A stretch of DNA of 28,583 nt from Geminicoccus sp035556675 (lineage in GTDB: Bacteria; Pseudomonadota; Alphaproteobacteria; Geminicoccales; Geminicoccaceae). Each line of letters begins with the position of its first letter. Positions within the stretch are counted from its first letter, which is position 1. Under the pieces are notes generated by a model. It was given only the letters and a program-made list of their open reading frames with translations, did no database searches and had not been told where the DNA came from. The position numbers and the translations under genes were made by a program. The DNA lies in contig NZ_DATMFZ010000170.1 in the NCBI RefSeq assembly GCF_035556675.1, forward strand, positions 1 to 28,583, written 5' to 3'. Positions 1 to 8,748 of the stretch are shown in pieces.

Positions 1-65
1 AGGGTGGAGGGACAGTCCAGACCACAAACGTCCTCACGGGCGGCGGCGAAAGCCGAAGTGGTATG
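1..65 (+). ncRNA. 3' end of a group I intron in a tRNA gene
   Basis: The window opens inside a structured RNA that ends exactly at an anticodon-loop position of a tRNA. Bases 7-18 (GAGGGACAGTCC) resemble the conserved 3' strand of the P7 core helix of bacterial tRNA group I introns. Next, ACCAC at 21-25 can pair with GTGGT at 58-62, and this encloses a perfect CGGC-GAAA-GCCG hairpin (44-55), as expected of a P9 domain. The last base is G65, which would be the terminal omega-G. The rest of the intron and the 5' exon lie outside the window, so self-splicing cannot be judged. A split tmRNA end was the main alternative but fits less well. Confidence 0.62.
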
Positions 66-105
66 AATCCTGGGGCCGTGGGTTCGAATCCCGCCGCGGA
101 CACCA
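66..105 (+). tRNA. 3' exon of an intron-split tRNA, probably tRNA-Arg(CCU)
   Basis: These 40 bases correspond exactly to tRNA positions 37-76: AA (37-38), 3' anticodon stem TCCTG (68-72), variable loop GGGCC, T-stem GTGGG/CCCGC around loop TTCGAAT (83-89), acceptor strand CGCGGAC (95-101), discriminator A102 and encoded CCA (103-105). The anticodon itself is outside the window. The insertion point directly after position 36 suits an anticodon ending in U. The implied 5' acceptor strand GTCCGCG and stem CAGGA favour tRNA-Arg(CCU), a known host of bacterial group I introns; tRNA-Ile or Met (CAU) cannot be excluded. tRNA 3' ends are common integration sites for mobile islands. Confidence 0.72.
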
Positions 106-536
106 TTTCCTTCTTGAGAACTCGCTCTCCGGTTGGGCCGAGGGCGCCTGGAAGCCCAGGTTTCGCCTGGGTTGGCGCGAGGACCTCGGGAGTGCAGAGG
201 CCGGAGAGGGCGGGGATTCTTTCTCCGAACGGCGGATTCTCTCCGGACCCGGGGACTTGGCCGGTTTAGTCCTAAGGTCCCGGGGATAGGGAAATCAGCA
301 ACTTATACCCCTGGCGTAATGTCCGATGTTCGTGGCCCTTAAGGGGAGCCGTTCGATTCCTGCGTGGGTAAACGTCTGAACGAGTTCGGTTTGAGCAGTC
401 CGGCCACTCACCGCATGCTCGAACGGCTAAATCGGAAGTAGAATAATGTCGCCGCCAAGGTGCATAATCTTGACGGGCGCGTGAGCGTTCCTGTCCTGAT
501 TGTAACCTTCCTGATTAAAGCTGAGCGGAATTAGGC
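106..536. other. non-coding stretch between tRNA and defence gene
   Basis: No convincing gene was seen on either strand. There is one clear hairpin: CCCAGG (155-160), loop TTTCG, CCTGGG (166-171), extended by GCGCC (144-148) with GGCGC (174-178). It has no U-tract, so it is not a standard terminator. At 351-363, GTTCGATTCCTGC resembles a tRNA T-arm but is not followed by a plausible acceptor end. A TTGACG at 470-475 could be a -35 box for the gene at 537, but no good -10 follows at the right spacing. Confidence 0.4.
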
Positions 537-3500
537 ATGGCGGACACGCCAGTTTCGGTATTCCAGAGTGACCTCCCGATCACTACCAAGCTGGAGAGAG
601 CACGGGCTGAGTTGCTGGATTTATCGGCACGTAACCGCCTCCTGAACGTACCTAGGTTTTCGCAGACAGCCCGCACGGTCGACGTCGTTGACGAGCGGTC
701 TGCCGAGGTCTTCCGGTTGCTGGTTCGCGAGAGCAAGGCGTTCACCTTCCTCCCGGGCCGCGAAACGGCCCAGGAGAAGGTCGAGGGCAAAGTAGAGAGG
801 GAGCTTTTTCTGGCGGAACTGCCGCAGCCGGAAGAAGACGAGGCAGTGGATGAGCGGGGCACCGCCAGCCGTCACGCCGACACCAAGCTTCAGACACGCA
901 TGACCTCGAAGGGCCTCCAGAAGCGGCTGTTCGACCTCTATGGCGATGCCCGGACCCTCGAGGAGGAGCAGGGTGTCAACGTCCTCTACCTCGCGCTCGG
1001 CATGCTGAAGTGGATCGACCCGCAGAACGCGGCGAACATCCGGTATGCGCCCCTGATCCTGGTGCCGGTCATTCTGGAGCGCGGCACAGCCGGGGAGCGC
1101 TTCCGGCTCCGCGCCCGTCCGGAGGACCTGTCGGCGAACCTCTCCCTCGAGGCCTACCTGGATAGAGTCCATGCCCTGAAACTCCCGGAACTGGACCCGG
1201 GCGACGAGTTCAACCCGGCCGCTTACTTCGACGAGGTTTCTGAGGCGGTCGAGACTAAGGAGGGCTGGGAGGTCAAGCCAGACGACATCGTCCTCGGCTT
1301 CTTCTCATTCGCCAAGTTCCTGATGTACCGCGACCTCGACCCGGCGAACTGGCCGCAGAACGAAACCATCGCTGACCGCCCGATGATCCGAGCCTTGCTG
1401 GCGGACGGGTTCGACGGCGGGGAGGAGCTCCTCCACGAGGACACACCGATCGACCGGCACATCCCTCCGGCCGAGATGCTGCACATCGTCGACTGCGACA
1501 GCTCCCAAACGCTGGCCGTCCACGATGTCCGGCAGGGGCGCAACCTTGTCATCCAGGGCCCGCCCGGCACGGGCAAGTCGCAGACCATCTCCAATATCAT
1601 CGCCTCCGCCATCGCCGACGGTAAGACCGTGCTGTTTGTGGCCGAGAAGATGGCGGCTCTCGAGGTGGTGAAGCGCCGCCTCGACATAGCGGGCGTGGGT
1701 GACGCCTGCCTCGAACTGCACAGCAACAAGGCCAACAAGCGTTCTCTCCTGGAAGAGCTGCGGCGGACCTGGGATCTCGGCACTCCTAAGGGAGACAAGC
1801 CGGATGCGCTGACCCGGCGCCTCACGGAGGCCCGAGACGTGCTGAACGCGCATGTCGAACGTATTCACCGTGTCCACCCCGTGGCAGGGCTGACTCCGTA
1901 TCAGGTCTTCGGCCAGTTGGCTCGGCTGAAGCAGGACGGCCGCCGCCCGGTCGATTTCGACCTGCCCGCCGCGCCGACCTGGAGCCGGGAGGACGTCGCC
2001 AAACGCCAGGCGCTGGTCGGCGAGATGGCAGAGCGCGTCCTCGACATCGGGCTGCCCGACCAGCACCCCTGGCGTGGCGTCGGGCTTGACGTCGTTTTGC
2101 CGACGACCGTCGAGCGAATGATGGCCCGCCTGACCGAGTTGCTGAGCCAACTCGGCGGCTGGACCGCCACGCAGGCTGCCCTGGCGCAGATACTGGAAAC
2201 CGAGGTCCCGCCCAGCTTCGCCGCCACCAGGTTGCTCACCGCCCTCGGGCGGCGCGTCGCCTCGGCGCCAGACCTTGATCCGGCCGCCCTGGGCTGGCCG
2301 CACTGGTCCGACAAGGCCGAGGAGGTCGTGCGCCTGCTGGCGACTGGCCGCGAGTTCGAGCGGCTCTCCGCCGGGTTGGAAGGGCAGGTGACCCCGGCGG
2401 GCCTGGAGGCGCCGGTCGCCGACGCGATCACCGCGTTCACCAGCCTGCCTCCTGCCTTTGGTGCTGCAGCCTTCGGTCATGTTCGGCACCTGCAGGACGC
2501 GCTGCCGCGGCTGCTGACGGGCGCCGACCAGCTGGATGCGGAACTCGGTCGCCCCGGTGGCGAGCGCACCTTGGCCAGCCTGGAGCGGCTGATCGCCACC
2601 GGCGAACGCGTGGCGGCCGCGCCGGATGCCAGCCCGGAAGCCTTCGCTGCCACGGTTTGGGACCACGGCGTCGAGCAGGCCGGTGACCTGGCGGAAGCCG
2701 TTGCCTTGTTGGAGCGAGCGAAGGCGGCGCTGGGCGACAGCCTCCTCGAGGCGGCCTGGACGACCGATGTCAGCCGGGCCCGGCAGGCGCTGGCGACGCA
2801 TACCAGCATCCTCAAGATGCTGAACAGCGAGTGGCGGCAGGCCAGTGCACTGATGCGCACGGTCGTGCGGGATCCGAAAGCGCCCCTGCCTGAACTCCTC
2901 GAGCGGTTGGACACGCTGGCCAAGGGCCAGGCCGCCATCCGGACCATCAAGGAGGGCCACGAATTCGGGAAGTCGGCCTTCGGCGCCGACTGGCGTGGCG
3001 AGAAGTCGGCGTCGGCGCCGCTCATCGCCCTGGTGGACTGGATGCGCACGCTGCGGGGGCTGGGCGCCGAGCCCCGTATGATCGCCGGTCGCACGCCCCA
3101 GCGCACCGCGCTGTCGCAGATGACGACCGCGTTGAAGACCCTCTACATCGAAGTCCGGGCGAAGCTGGAATCCTTGCGGGCTGATGCCGGTGGCGATGTC
3201 TCGGTCCTGTTCGGCGACAGCTTTTCAGACGAACGGGCAGTGCTGCCGGATCTGGCAGCCAGGATCACTGCGCTGGCGGCGGCTAACGAGGTGGCGTCCG
3301 CTGCGGCGCCTACCGCTATCCAGGCGTCTGGCCGGCTGGACGTCCTGCGCCGCATTGCCGCCCGGCAGGAGGCGTCGCGCGCCATTGAGGGCAGCGCATT
3401 CCTTGGCGCTGCGGCCTTCGGCCGGGCGTGGCAAGGCGAGCGGTCCGACTGGCGCGGGTTGGCCCAGGGGGCGCACTGGATTGCGTCGAACCAGGACATC

Positions 3501-6104
3501 CGCGAACTGGCCTCCCGCGTCACTGATCGGACCGGCCTCGTCGAAACCCTGCAGCGTGTCGAGGCCGGTCAGGAGAACCTGCTCAAGGAAACAGAGGAGG
3601 TGTTCGCCTCCCTCCGGGCCGACGCGGCCTCGCTGTTCGGCAACGAGAGCCCGGACGGCGTTTCCTTGATCGAACTGACCGCGCGGCTCCAAGAATGGCT
3701 GGCCCATGGGGAGCAACTCTCGAAGTGGGTGTCCTATCGGGAACGCGCCGACCGCGCCCGCGAGACAGGCTTGGCGCCGCTCGTGCAGCGCCTGCAGGAC
3801 GGCCGCCTGGCACCCGTCGATGCCATTCCCTCCTTCCAGATAGCGTATCACGAGGCTCTGCTCGCCAACCTGGTGGAAGCGGACCCTGAACTCGGCCGCT
3901 TTGATGGCACGCTGCACGGAGCCAGGACCCGGGAGTTCGCGGACCTCGACCTCCAGCGCATCGATGCTGCCCGGCTGGAGGTCGTCCGCGCGCACCACAG
4001 CCGCATCCCGGCCCAGGTGGGCATGGGGCCGGTGGGTGTCCTGCGCGCGGAGATCGCCCGGCGCCGTGGCCACATGCCCATTCGGCAACTCGTCCAGCGC
4101 GCCGGACCGGCCATCCAGGCGCTGAAGCGCGTCATGATGATGAGCCCGCTCTCGGTCGCCCAGTTCCTGACGCCGGGCAAGATGACCTTCGACCTGCTTG
4201 TCATGGACGAGGCCAGCCAGATCCAGCCGGTGGACGCCCTCGGCGCCATCGCGCGTTCCCGTCAGGTGGTGGTGGTCGGCGACGAGCGTCAGCTGCCGCC
4301 GACCCGCTTCTTCGCCAAGATGACCGGCGGGGACGTCGAGGACGACGAGGACGGCGCGTCCGTCGCCGACATCGAAAGCATCCTCGGCCTGTTCACGGCC
4401 CGTGGCCTGCCGCAGCGCATGCTCCGCTGGCACTACCGCAGCCGCCACCAGTCGCTGATCGCGGTGTCGAACCGCCAGTTCTACGAGAGCAAGCTCTTCA
4501 TCGTTCCCAGCCCGTACACGCGGGAGGCCGGGATGGGGCTGACGTTCCGGCACGTGCCGGACGGCGTCTTCGATTCCGGCGGGACGGGCACGAACGCCGC
4601 CGAAGCCAAGCTGGTGGCGCAGGAGGTCATCCGCCACGCCAAGACCAATCCTGGCCACTCGCTCGGCGTCGCCACCTTCTCCAGCCGCCAGCGCCGGGCC
4701 ATCCAGGACGAGCTCGAACTCCTCCGGCGCTTGAATCCGGACACCGAGGAATTCTTCCACTCCCATCCGGGCGAGCCGTTCTTCATCAAGAACCTGGAAA
4801 ACGTCCAGGGTGACGAACGCGACGTCATCATGATCTCGGTGGGCTATGGACGGAACGTCAACGGCACCTTCTCCATGCGCTTCGGTCCGCTCGGCGCCGA
4901 CGGCGGTGAGCGGCGCCTGAACGTCCTCATCAGCCGCGCCAAGCGCCGTTGCGAGGTGTTCGCCTCCATCACCGACGAGGACATCGACCTGGAGCGCGCC
5001 AAGGGGAAGGGCGTGTTCGCGCTGAAGCTGTTCCTTCACTACGCCCGGACCGGCAGGCTCGACGTCGCCCACCGCAGCGGACGGGAGCAGGACAGCGTCC
5101 TGGAGGAGCAGATCGGGCGCGCGCTGCAGGAGCGCGGCTACCAGGTCCATCCCCAGGTAGGCATCGCAGGCTTCTTCATTGACCTCGCCATTGCTGACCC
5201 TGAACGCCCGGGCCGCTATCTACTCGGCATCGAGTGCGATGGGGCGGCCTACCATAGCTCCCGGTCTGCACGGGACCGCGACCGCCTCCGGCAGGCGGTG
5301 CTCGAGGACCATGGCTGGATCATCCACCGCGTGTGGGGATCCGACTGGTTCCAGCGGCCTGTGGAGCAACTGGAACGAATTGCCAAAGTCATCGATGCCG
5401 CGCGGGCCGAGTTGGCCGAACGCGAGAAGGCGGGCCAGCTCGCCGGGCGTGCCGTGCCCATCGAAGTGGTAACCGTCGAGCGAAGCGACGTCGCAGAGAG
5501 TGGGTTAACGGGAGCTGAGGGAGGCGGAGCGCAGGCCCTCTCCTACCGGGAAGCCACACCCCAGGTACCGCTCGGCCAGGAGATGCACGAGGTACCCAGC
5601 GGTCGTATGGCCGAGCTCGTTGAGCAAGTCGTCGCTGTGGAGGGGCCGGTGCATATCGACGAGGTGGTGGTGAGACTGCGCACTGCTTGGGGACTGCAGC
5701 GTGCCGGAGGGCGCATCCAAGCCGCGGTTGAGCGGGGGGCCGATATCGGAGTACAGAGAGGAAAGCTCACCCGCGACGGTAGGTTTCTGTCTATTCCAGG
5801 TCAGCCCGTGACCGTCCGCGACCGCAGCGGCGTAGCATCTGCGTCCCTACGCAAACTGGAGACGCTACCACCGAAAGAGTTGGAAGCCGCAGTTCTGCAG
5901 ATCGCTCGGACGGGGCTTGGAGCTAGCCTCGAGGAGATTGCAGTGAATGCTCCTCGACTTATGGGGTTCAAGCTAGTGAGTGCTCAGCTGCGGCAACTCG
6001 TGTCGGCTACGGTTGTGCGGCTGGAGAGCATTGGATCGCTCTCTCGCGAGGCGGGCTTGCTGGTAACCGTGGAGGCGGGTCAGCCTAGTCCTGCGGGCGA
6101 ATGA
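537..6104 (+). CDS. DUF4011 / SF1 helicase / Vsr-like nuclease / DUF3320 defence protein
   Basis: This is an 1855-residue multi-domain protein. The N-terminus carries the DUF4011 start motif (LLDLSARNRLLNVPRF, about residues 27-42). A superfamily 1 helicase follows: Walker A GPPGTGKS at 341-348, Walker B VMDEAS with D1224/E1225, GDERQLPP at 1248-1255, HYRSRH at 1299-1304, VQGDERD at 1423-1429 and LISRAKRR at 1464-1471. About 870 residues of helical insert separate motifs I and II. A restriction-like nuclease of the MTES_1575/Vsr type comes next, with D1549 and E1566-C-D1568 as likely metal ligands. The last ~180 residues look like DUF3320. The same domain order occurs in single-gene anti-phage proteins (the 'Hhe' type, from memory). 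The ATG at 537 directly precedes the DUF4011 region, with GAGCGG as a weak ribosome site. The gene looks intact and stands alone. The phage-defence role is inferred from architecture. Confidence 0.9.
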   Translation: MADTPVSVFQSDLPITTKLERARAELLDLSARNRLLNVPRFSQTARTVDVVDERSAEVFRLLVRESKAFTFLPGRETAQEKVEGKVERELFLAELPQPEEDEAVDERGTASRHADTKLQTRMTSKGLQKRLFDLYGDARTLEEEQGVNVLYLALGMLKWIDPQNAANIRYAPLILVPVILERGTAGERFRLRARPEDLSANLSLEAYLDRVHALKLPELDPGDEFNPAAYFDEVSEAVETKEGWEVKPDDIVLGFFSFAKFLMYRDLDPANWPQNETIADRPMIRALLADGFDGGEELLHEDTPIDRHIPPAEMLHIVDCDSSQTLAVHDVRQGRNLVIQGPPGTGKSQTISNIIASAIADGKTVLFVAEKMAALEVVKRRLDIAGVGDACLELHSNKANKRSLLEELRRTWDLGTPKGDKPDALTRRLTEARDVLNAHVERIHRVHPVAGLTPYQVFGQLARLKQDGRRPVDFDLPAAPTWSREDVAKRQALVGEMAERVLDIGLPDQHPWRGVGLDVVLPTTVERMMARLTELLSQLGGWTATQAALAQILETEVPPSFAATRLLTALGRRVASAPDLDPAALGWPHWSDKAEEVVRLLATGREFERLSAGLEGQVTPAGLEAPVADAITAFTSLPPAFGAAAFGHVRHLQDALPRLLTGADQLDAELGRPGGERTLASLERLIATGERVAAAPDASPEAFAATVWDHGVEQAGDLAEAVALLERAKAALGDSLLEAAWTTDVSRARQALATHTSILKMLNSEWRQASALMRTVVRDPKAPLPELLERLDTLAKGQAAIRTIKEGHEFGKSAFGADWRGEKSASAPLIALVDWMRTLRGLGAEPRMIAGRTPQRTALSQMTTALKTLYIEVRAKLESLRADAGGDVSVLFGDSFSDERAVLPDLAARITALAAANEVASAAAPTAIQASGRLDVLRRIAARQEASRAIEGSAFLGAAAFGRAWQGERSDWRGLAQGAHWIASNQDIRELASRVTDRTGLVETLQRVEAGQENLLKETEEVFASLRADAASLFGNESPDGVSLIELTARLQEWLAHGEQLSKWVSYRERADRARETGLAPLVQRLQDGRLAPVDAIPSFQIAYHEALLANLVEADPELGRFDGTLHGARTREFADLDLQRIDAARLEVVRAHHSRIPAQVGMGPVGVLRAEIARRRGHMPIRQLVQRAGPAIQALKRVMMMSPLSVAQFLTPGKMTFDLLVMDEASQIQPVDALGAIARSRQVVVVGDERQLPPTRFFAKMTGGDVEDDEDGASVADIESILGLFTARGLPQRMLRWHYRSRHQSLIAVSNRQFYESKLFIVPSPYTREAGMGLTFRHVPDGVFDSGGTGTNAAEAKLVAQEVIRHAKTNPGHSLGVATFSSRQRRAIQDELELLRRLNPDTEEFFHSHPGEPFFIKNLENVQGDERDVIMISVGYGRNVNGTFSMRFGPLGADGGERRLNVLISRAKRRCEVFASITDEDIDLERAKGKGVFALKLFLHYARTGRLDVAHRSGREQDSVLEEQIGRALQERGYQVHPQVGIAGFFIDLAIADPERPGRYLLGIECDGAAYHSSRSARDRDRLRQAVLEDHGWIIHRVWGSDWFQRPVEQLERIAKVIDAARAELAEREKAGQLAGRAVPIEVVTVERSDVAESGLTGAEGGGAQALSYREATPQVPLGQEMHEVPSGRMAELVEQVVAVEGPVHIDEVVVRLRTAWGLQRAGGRIQAAVERGADIGVQRGKLTRDGRFLSIPGQPVTVRDRSGVASASLRKLETLPPKELEAAVLQIARTGLGASLEEIAVNAPRLMGFKLVSAQLRQLVSATVVRLESIGSLSREAGLLVTVEAGQPSPAGE

Positions 6105-6314
6105 CCCTCTCGCACCTACGAGGCCTGCTAATGGTTGTCCAACCGCTCCAACTTGGGCGCCGCCAATAGGGCCCCTCAAACTCCGCTGTCATTTTGCCTT
6201 CTCCGTCTATGAGGGAGATTAGAGCGGGGGAGCAATAGGACGTCGCCCAACCTTCTGTGCCTAGGGCCACTAAGCTGTGTCCACAGGCCTCTTAATCGTT
6301 GAACGCTGCTCGTC

Positions 6315-6674
6315 CTACTTGCTGGACATAGGTTCAAGCAGCGCTACTAGGCCCAGGCTTGGCGACTGCCGCCCATCCAGAATCGCCTCGACGGTGTCCG
6401 GCGCCAGCAGCGTCAGCTGCAGCATCTTGCCGAGGCAGGAGCGGTCGATCTGCTCGGCGGCCGCCAGCTCGCTGAGAGAGGCGTAGCGGCCGCCCTCCAG
6501 CAGCCGCTTCCAGCGATGCGCCCGGGCCAGCGCCCTCACCAGGGCGGGATCGGCGCGGGTGCGGACCGGCGTTGGGTTGGCGGCGCTGCCCTCCGGCGTG
6601 ACCATCAGTTTCCGCCCACCACGTCGGCGGATGGTCAGCGGGACGCGGACGGTGATGCTGCTGGCGGTCCTCAT
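6315..6674 (-). CDS. recombinase-associated HTH-like small protein, copy 1
   Basis: This 119-residue protein is the first of three related copies in the window. The N-terminus contains ITVRVPLTIRRRGGRK followed by VTPEGSA. The C-terminal half (SLSELAAAEQIDRSCLGKML, then LTLLAPDTVEAILDG) looks like a helix-turn-helix, so DNA binding is inferred. The ATG at 6674 overlaps the stop of the recombinase remnant upstream (tca at 6671-6673), which reproduces the ATGA coupling seen in the complete cassette at 9725-12289. The C-terminal tail differs from copies 2 and 3. It may be expressed, but its usual upstream partners are missing here. Confidence 0.6.
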   Translation of the reverse strand: MRTASSITVRVPLTIRRRGGRKLMVTPEGSAANPTPVRTRADPALVRALARAHRWKRLLEGGRYASLSELAAAEQIDRSCLGKMLQLTLLAPDTVEAILDGRQSPSLGLVALLEPMSSK

Positions 6675-6905
6675 GCGGCCCTCTGGGCTTCGTCGCTGCG
6701 GACACCGCCGAGGTCGCGCACTAGGCTGGCCAACCCCGCCACCCGCAGCCGGACGTCGGCGCCGGTCGGACTGACCTCTACCCGCTCGACCAGCAGGCGC
6801 ACGATGCGGGCCTGCTTGGACGGGAACAACTCGTCCCAGAGCAGCTCGAGCCGTCGCAGCGCCTTTCGAGATTGTTTGGCGGCTAGGCGATGCTCGGCGC
6901 TCAGC
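6671..6905 (-). pseudogene. truncated 3' end of a serine recombinase, copy 1
   Basis: The reading frame encodes LELLWDELFPSKQARIVRLL, then VERVEVSPTGADVRLR and ASLVRDLGG. This is nearly the same as the last ~80 residues of the full recombinase at 10114-11456. The resolvase catalytic domain and the zinc-ribbon region are absent. Similarity ends close to 6900, where the NDT/TIR-like operon begins in the opposite direction. The exact junction is uncertain by about 25 bases. It is a remnant left by recombination or deletion, not a functional enzyme. Confidence 0.75.
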
Positions 6906-6964
6906 AGGCCAGCGCACCATTTTAATTCTTGTCCTTTCTGCCTACTGAGGATCACTGTCGTGCA

Positions 6965-7474
6965 ATGCTTGACCCCCACGGCACACCCGCGAGCGGGTAC
7001 GATGCGTTCATTGCCGCCCCCATGAGCGGACTGCCTGGCAAGGGCTACGCCGCCGGACGCGAGAGCGTGCTCGGCGTCGTCAAGCAGCTCGCGGTTGTTT
7101 ACGGCATGGACCAGGTCTACTTCGCGGGTACTGACATCACTCAACCCGGGGGGTTCACTGGAGAAGAGAAGGCGCTGCGGCAGGATCTTGAGGCGCTGCG
7201 TGCCGCGCGTCTCTTCGTCCTGATCTATCCGGATAAGATCGTCACCAGCGCCCTGGTGGAGACAGGCTACGCCTTGGCGCTGGGCCTTCCTTGCCTGCTG
7301 CTGGCGCGCGATGCTGCCGACCTGCCTTACTTGCTCAGACAAGCCGTCGATGTGAGGGCTCGCGACCTACTGCCGCCACTGCGCATCAGACGACTGGAGG
7401 ATACTGCCGGGGCGGCGGCGCAGATTGCGGCGTTCCGAGACGCCATGCGCGGCGACGAGGCGCGCCATGCCTGA
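6965..7474 (+). CDS. soluble nucleoside deoxyribosyltransferase/TIR-like protein
   Basis: This 169-residue protein has a Rossmann-like pattern: a first strand YDAFIAAPMSG (12-22), a central acidic segment, then ARLFVLIYP (81-89), TSALVETGYALALG (94-107) and the strand PCLLLAR. The FIAAPMSG start and the GTxxExGyA-like motif resemble nucleoside 2-deoxyribosyltransferases and the related TIR-like NAD-cleaving folds. E99 would be the catalytic glutamate. The ATG at 6965 is chosen over a TTG at 6929 because GAGGA lies 13 bases upstream and the fold begins just after. Its stop overlaps the next gene's start by 8 bases, so the two are probably coupled. Family assignment is by motif only; an NAD- or nucleotide-cleaving defence role is inference. 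Confidence 0.72.
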   Translation: MLDPHGTPASGYDAFIAAPMSGLPGKGYAAGRESVLGVVKQLAVVYGMDQVYFAGTDITQPGGFTGEEKALRQDLEALRAARLFVLIYPDKIVTSALVETGYALALGLPCLLLARDAADLPYLLRQAVDVRARDLLPPLRIRRLEDTAGAAAQIAAFRDAMRGDEARHA

Positions 7475-8237
7475 CGACGCGGCGCCTAACGGTATTGCCG
7501 GCGGCGTGGCCGATGTTGCCAACAGCTTCGGCGTTGGAGGAACGGCGCTTGTCGGCGGCCTCGCGCTGATTGGTGCGGCAATCTGGAAGGCGCCCGAGAT
7601 CCAGGATCGCACGACGCAGATTGCTGTGCTGATCGGGAGCTTGGTGGCCGGCGCGCTTGCCGTGCTTGTTGGATGGCTGCTGCTGCGGCAAGCGACGCAC
7701 GGTGGCGGGGCCTTCGCGGGGAACCCGGCGGGTGCGCAAGCTTCGGAGCAAATCGCGACCGGATCGACTACTGAGAACGACGTATTTATCGCCGCCCCAA
7801 TGGCCGGCTTCGGCGCTGACGAGGCTGGCCGCAAGGCGGCAGTCGAGCTGGTGCGTGGCGTAGAGGTGGCACTGCGCCAGCTCGAGCACATCCGCATCGT
7901 CTACACGCCCCTCCTCGCCCGGCCGGAGTCCTTGCAATACGAGACTCCAGCCACGGCTTTCGAAGCGGAACTAGCAGCGCTGCGCGGCGCCAAGCGTTAC
8001 GTGCTGATCCTACCGGAAAGCATGCCAGCGGGCACCAGCGTATTGGTCACCACCGGCATCGCAATCGCGCGAAATATCCCGACGTTAATCTTGCGCGAGG
8101 GCGGACGGGAGCTGCCCTTCTTGCTGGAAGGTGCTGTTCAAAGCCGTGATGTAAAGGTGCATTGTCATCCTTACACCAATCTGCCTGGAATTCAGCGCCT
8201 AATTCAGAACAACGGGCTGCGGCTTTTCGGAAACTGA
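7467..8237 (+). CDS. membrane-anchored NDT/TIR-like paralogue
   Basis: This 256-residue protein has two predicted membrane helices (about 21-40 and 51-73), a Gly/Ala-rich linker, and then the same domain as its upstream neighbour: DVFIAAPMAG at 105-114, ELAALRGAKRYVLILPES, TSVLVTTGIA at 190-199 and LPFLLEGAVQSRDV. The position matching the neighbour's E99 is T195, so this copy is probably catalytically dead, or uses other residues. The ATG at 7467 has GAGG six bases upstream and overlaps the preceding gene (ATGCCTGA). A sensor or membrane-targeting partner for the soluble enzyme is a reasonable inference. I do not recognise a named system with this pair. Confidence 0.75.
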   Translation: MPDDAAPNGIAGGVADVANSFGVGGTALVGGLALIGAAIWKAPEIQDRTTQIAVLIGSLVAGALAVLVGWLLLRQATHGGGAFAGNPAGAQASEQIATGSTTENDVFIAAPMAGFGADEAGRKAAVELVRGVEVALRQLEHIRIVYTPLLARPESLQYETPATAFEAELAALRGAKRYVLILPESMPAGTSVLVTTGIAIARNIPTLILREGGRELPFLLEGAVQSRDVKVHCHPYTNLPGIQRLIQNNGLRLFGN

Positions 8238-8317
8238 GGCAGGAGCAAGGATAGCTCCAACAAAAGAATCGCGCTCGCTGGAACGAGGAAACTGGCGGCG
8301 GCAAGATGCGCTGTAGC

Positions 8318-8740
8318 TCAAGAGGCGGAGTAATTCGCGGCGTGCGACAGGCAGGCAACGCAAAAGAGTTGGTACTGTGCGCCAGGAAGTCGGGGGCGCT
8401 GAAAGGCCTGCAGCGTTGATAGACCATCCGGATACCGCTCACCCAGAACTGCCTCTACAATGTCCGGCGCCAGCAGCGTCAGCCGCAGCATCTTGCCGAG
8501 GTGGGAGCGGGCGATCTTCTCCGCCTCGGCCAGTTCTCTGAGGGACGAGTACCGCTCCTCTTTCACGAGGCGCTTCCAACGATGCGGCCGGGCCAGTGCT
8601 TTCGCCAGGCCCGGGTCGGTCCGTGTGCGCGCTGGCGCGATGTTGGCAGCGCTACCCTCCGGCGTGACCATCCGCTTCCGTCCGTTGCGGCAGCGGATGG
8701 TCAGCGGCACCCGGACCGTGATGCTGCTGACCGTAGTCAT
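8318..8740 (-). CDS. recombinase-associated HTH-like small protein, copy 2
   Basis: This is 140 residues from the ATG at 8740, with the shared opening SSITVRVPLTIRCRNGRK and VTPEGSA and the HTH-like segment SLRELAEAEKIARSHLGKML. The final ~30 residues diverge from copies 1 and 3 and contain a Cys-rich run, which may be out-of-family sequence read through to the next stop. It sits downstream of a nine-codon recombinase tail. Function is unknown; DNA binding is inferred from the HTH-like part. Confidence 0.55.
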   Translation of the reverse strand: MTTVSSITVRVPLTIRCRNGRKRMVTPEGSAANIAPARTRTDPGLAKALARPHRWKRLVKEERYSSLRELAEAEKIARSHLGKMLRLTLLAPDIVEAVLGERYPDGLSTLQAFQRPRLPGAQYQLFCVACLSHAANYSAS

Positions 8741-8748
8741 GCCGCGTT

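Noticed and set aside
1..105. tmRNA (ssrA) 3' end
   Set aside because: The T-arm and CCA would fit, but the exon matches tRNA positions 37-76 exactly and the preceding bases fit a group I intron core. In permuted alphaproteobacterial tmRNA the 5' acceptor strand should follow the CCA; it does not.
351..370. second tRNA 3' fragment (GTTCGATTCCTGC)
   Set aside because: It resembles a T-arm, but the stem does not pair fully and no acceptor strand or CCA follows.
1305..5150. long minus-strand frames inside the helicase gene
   Set aside because: They are high-GC shadows of the helicase gene, with no domains and no ribosome sites.
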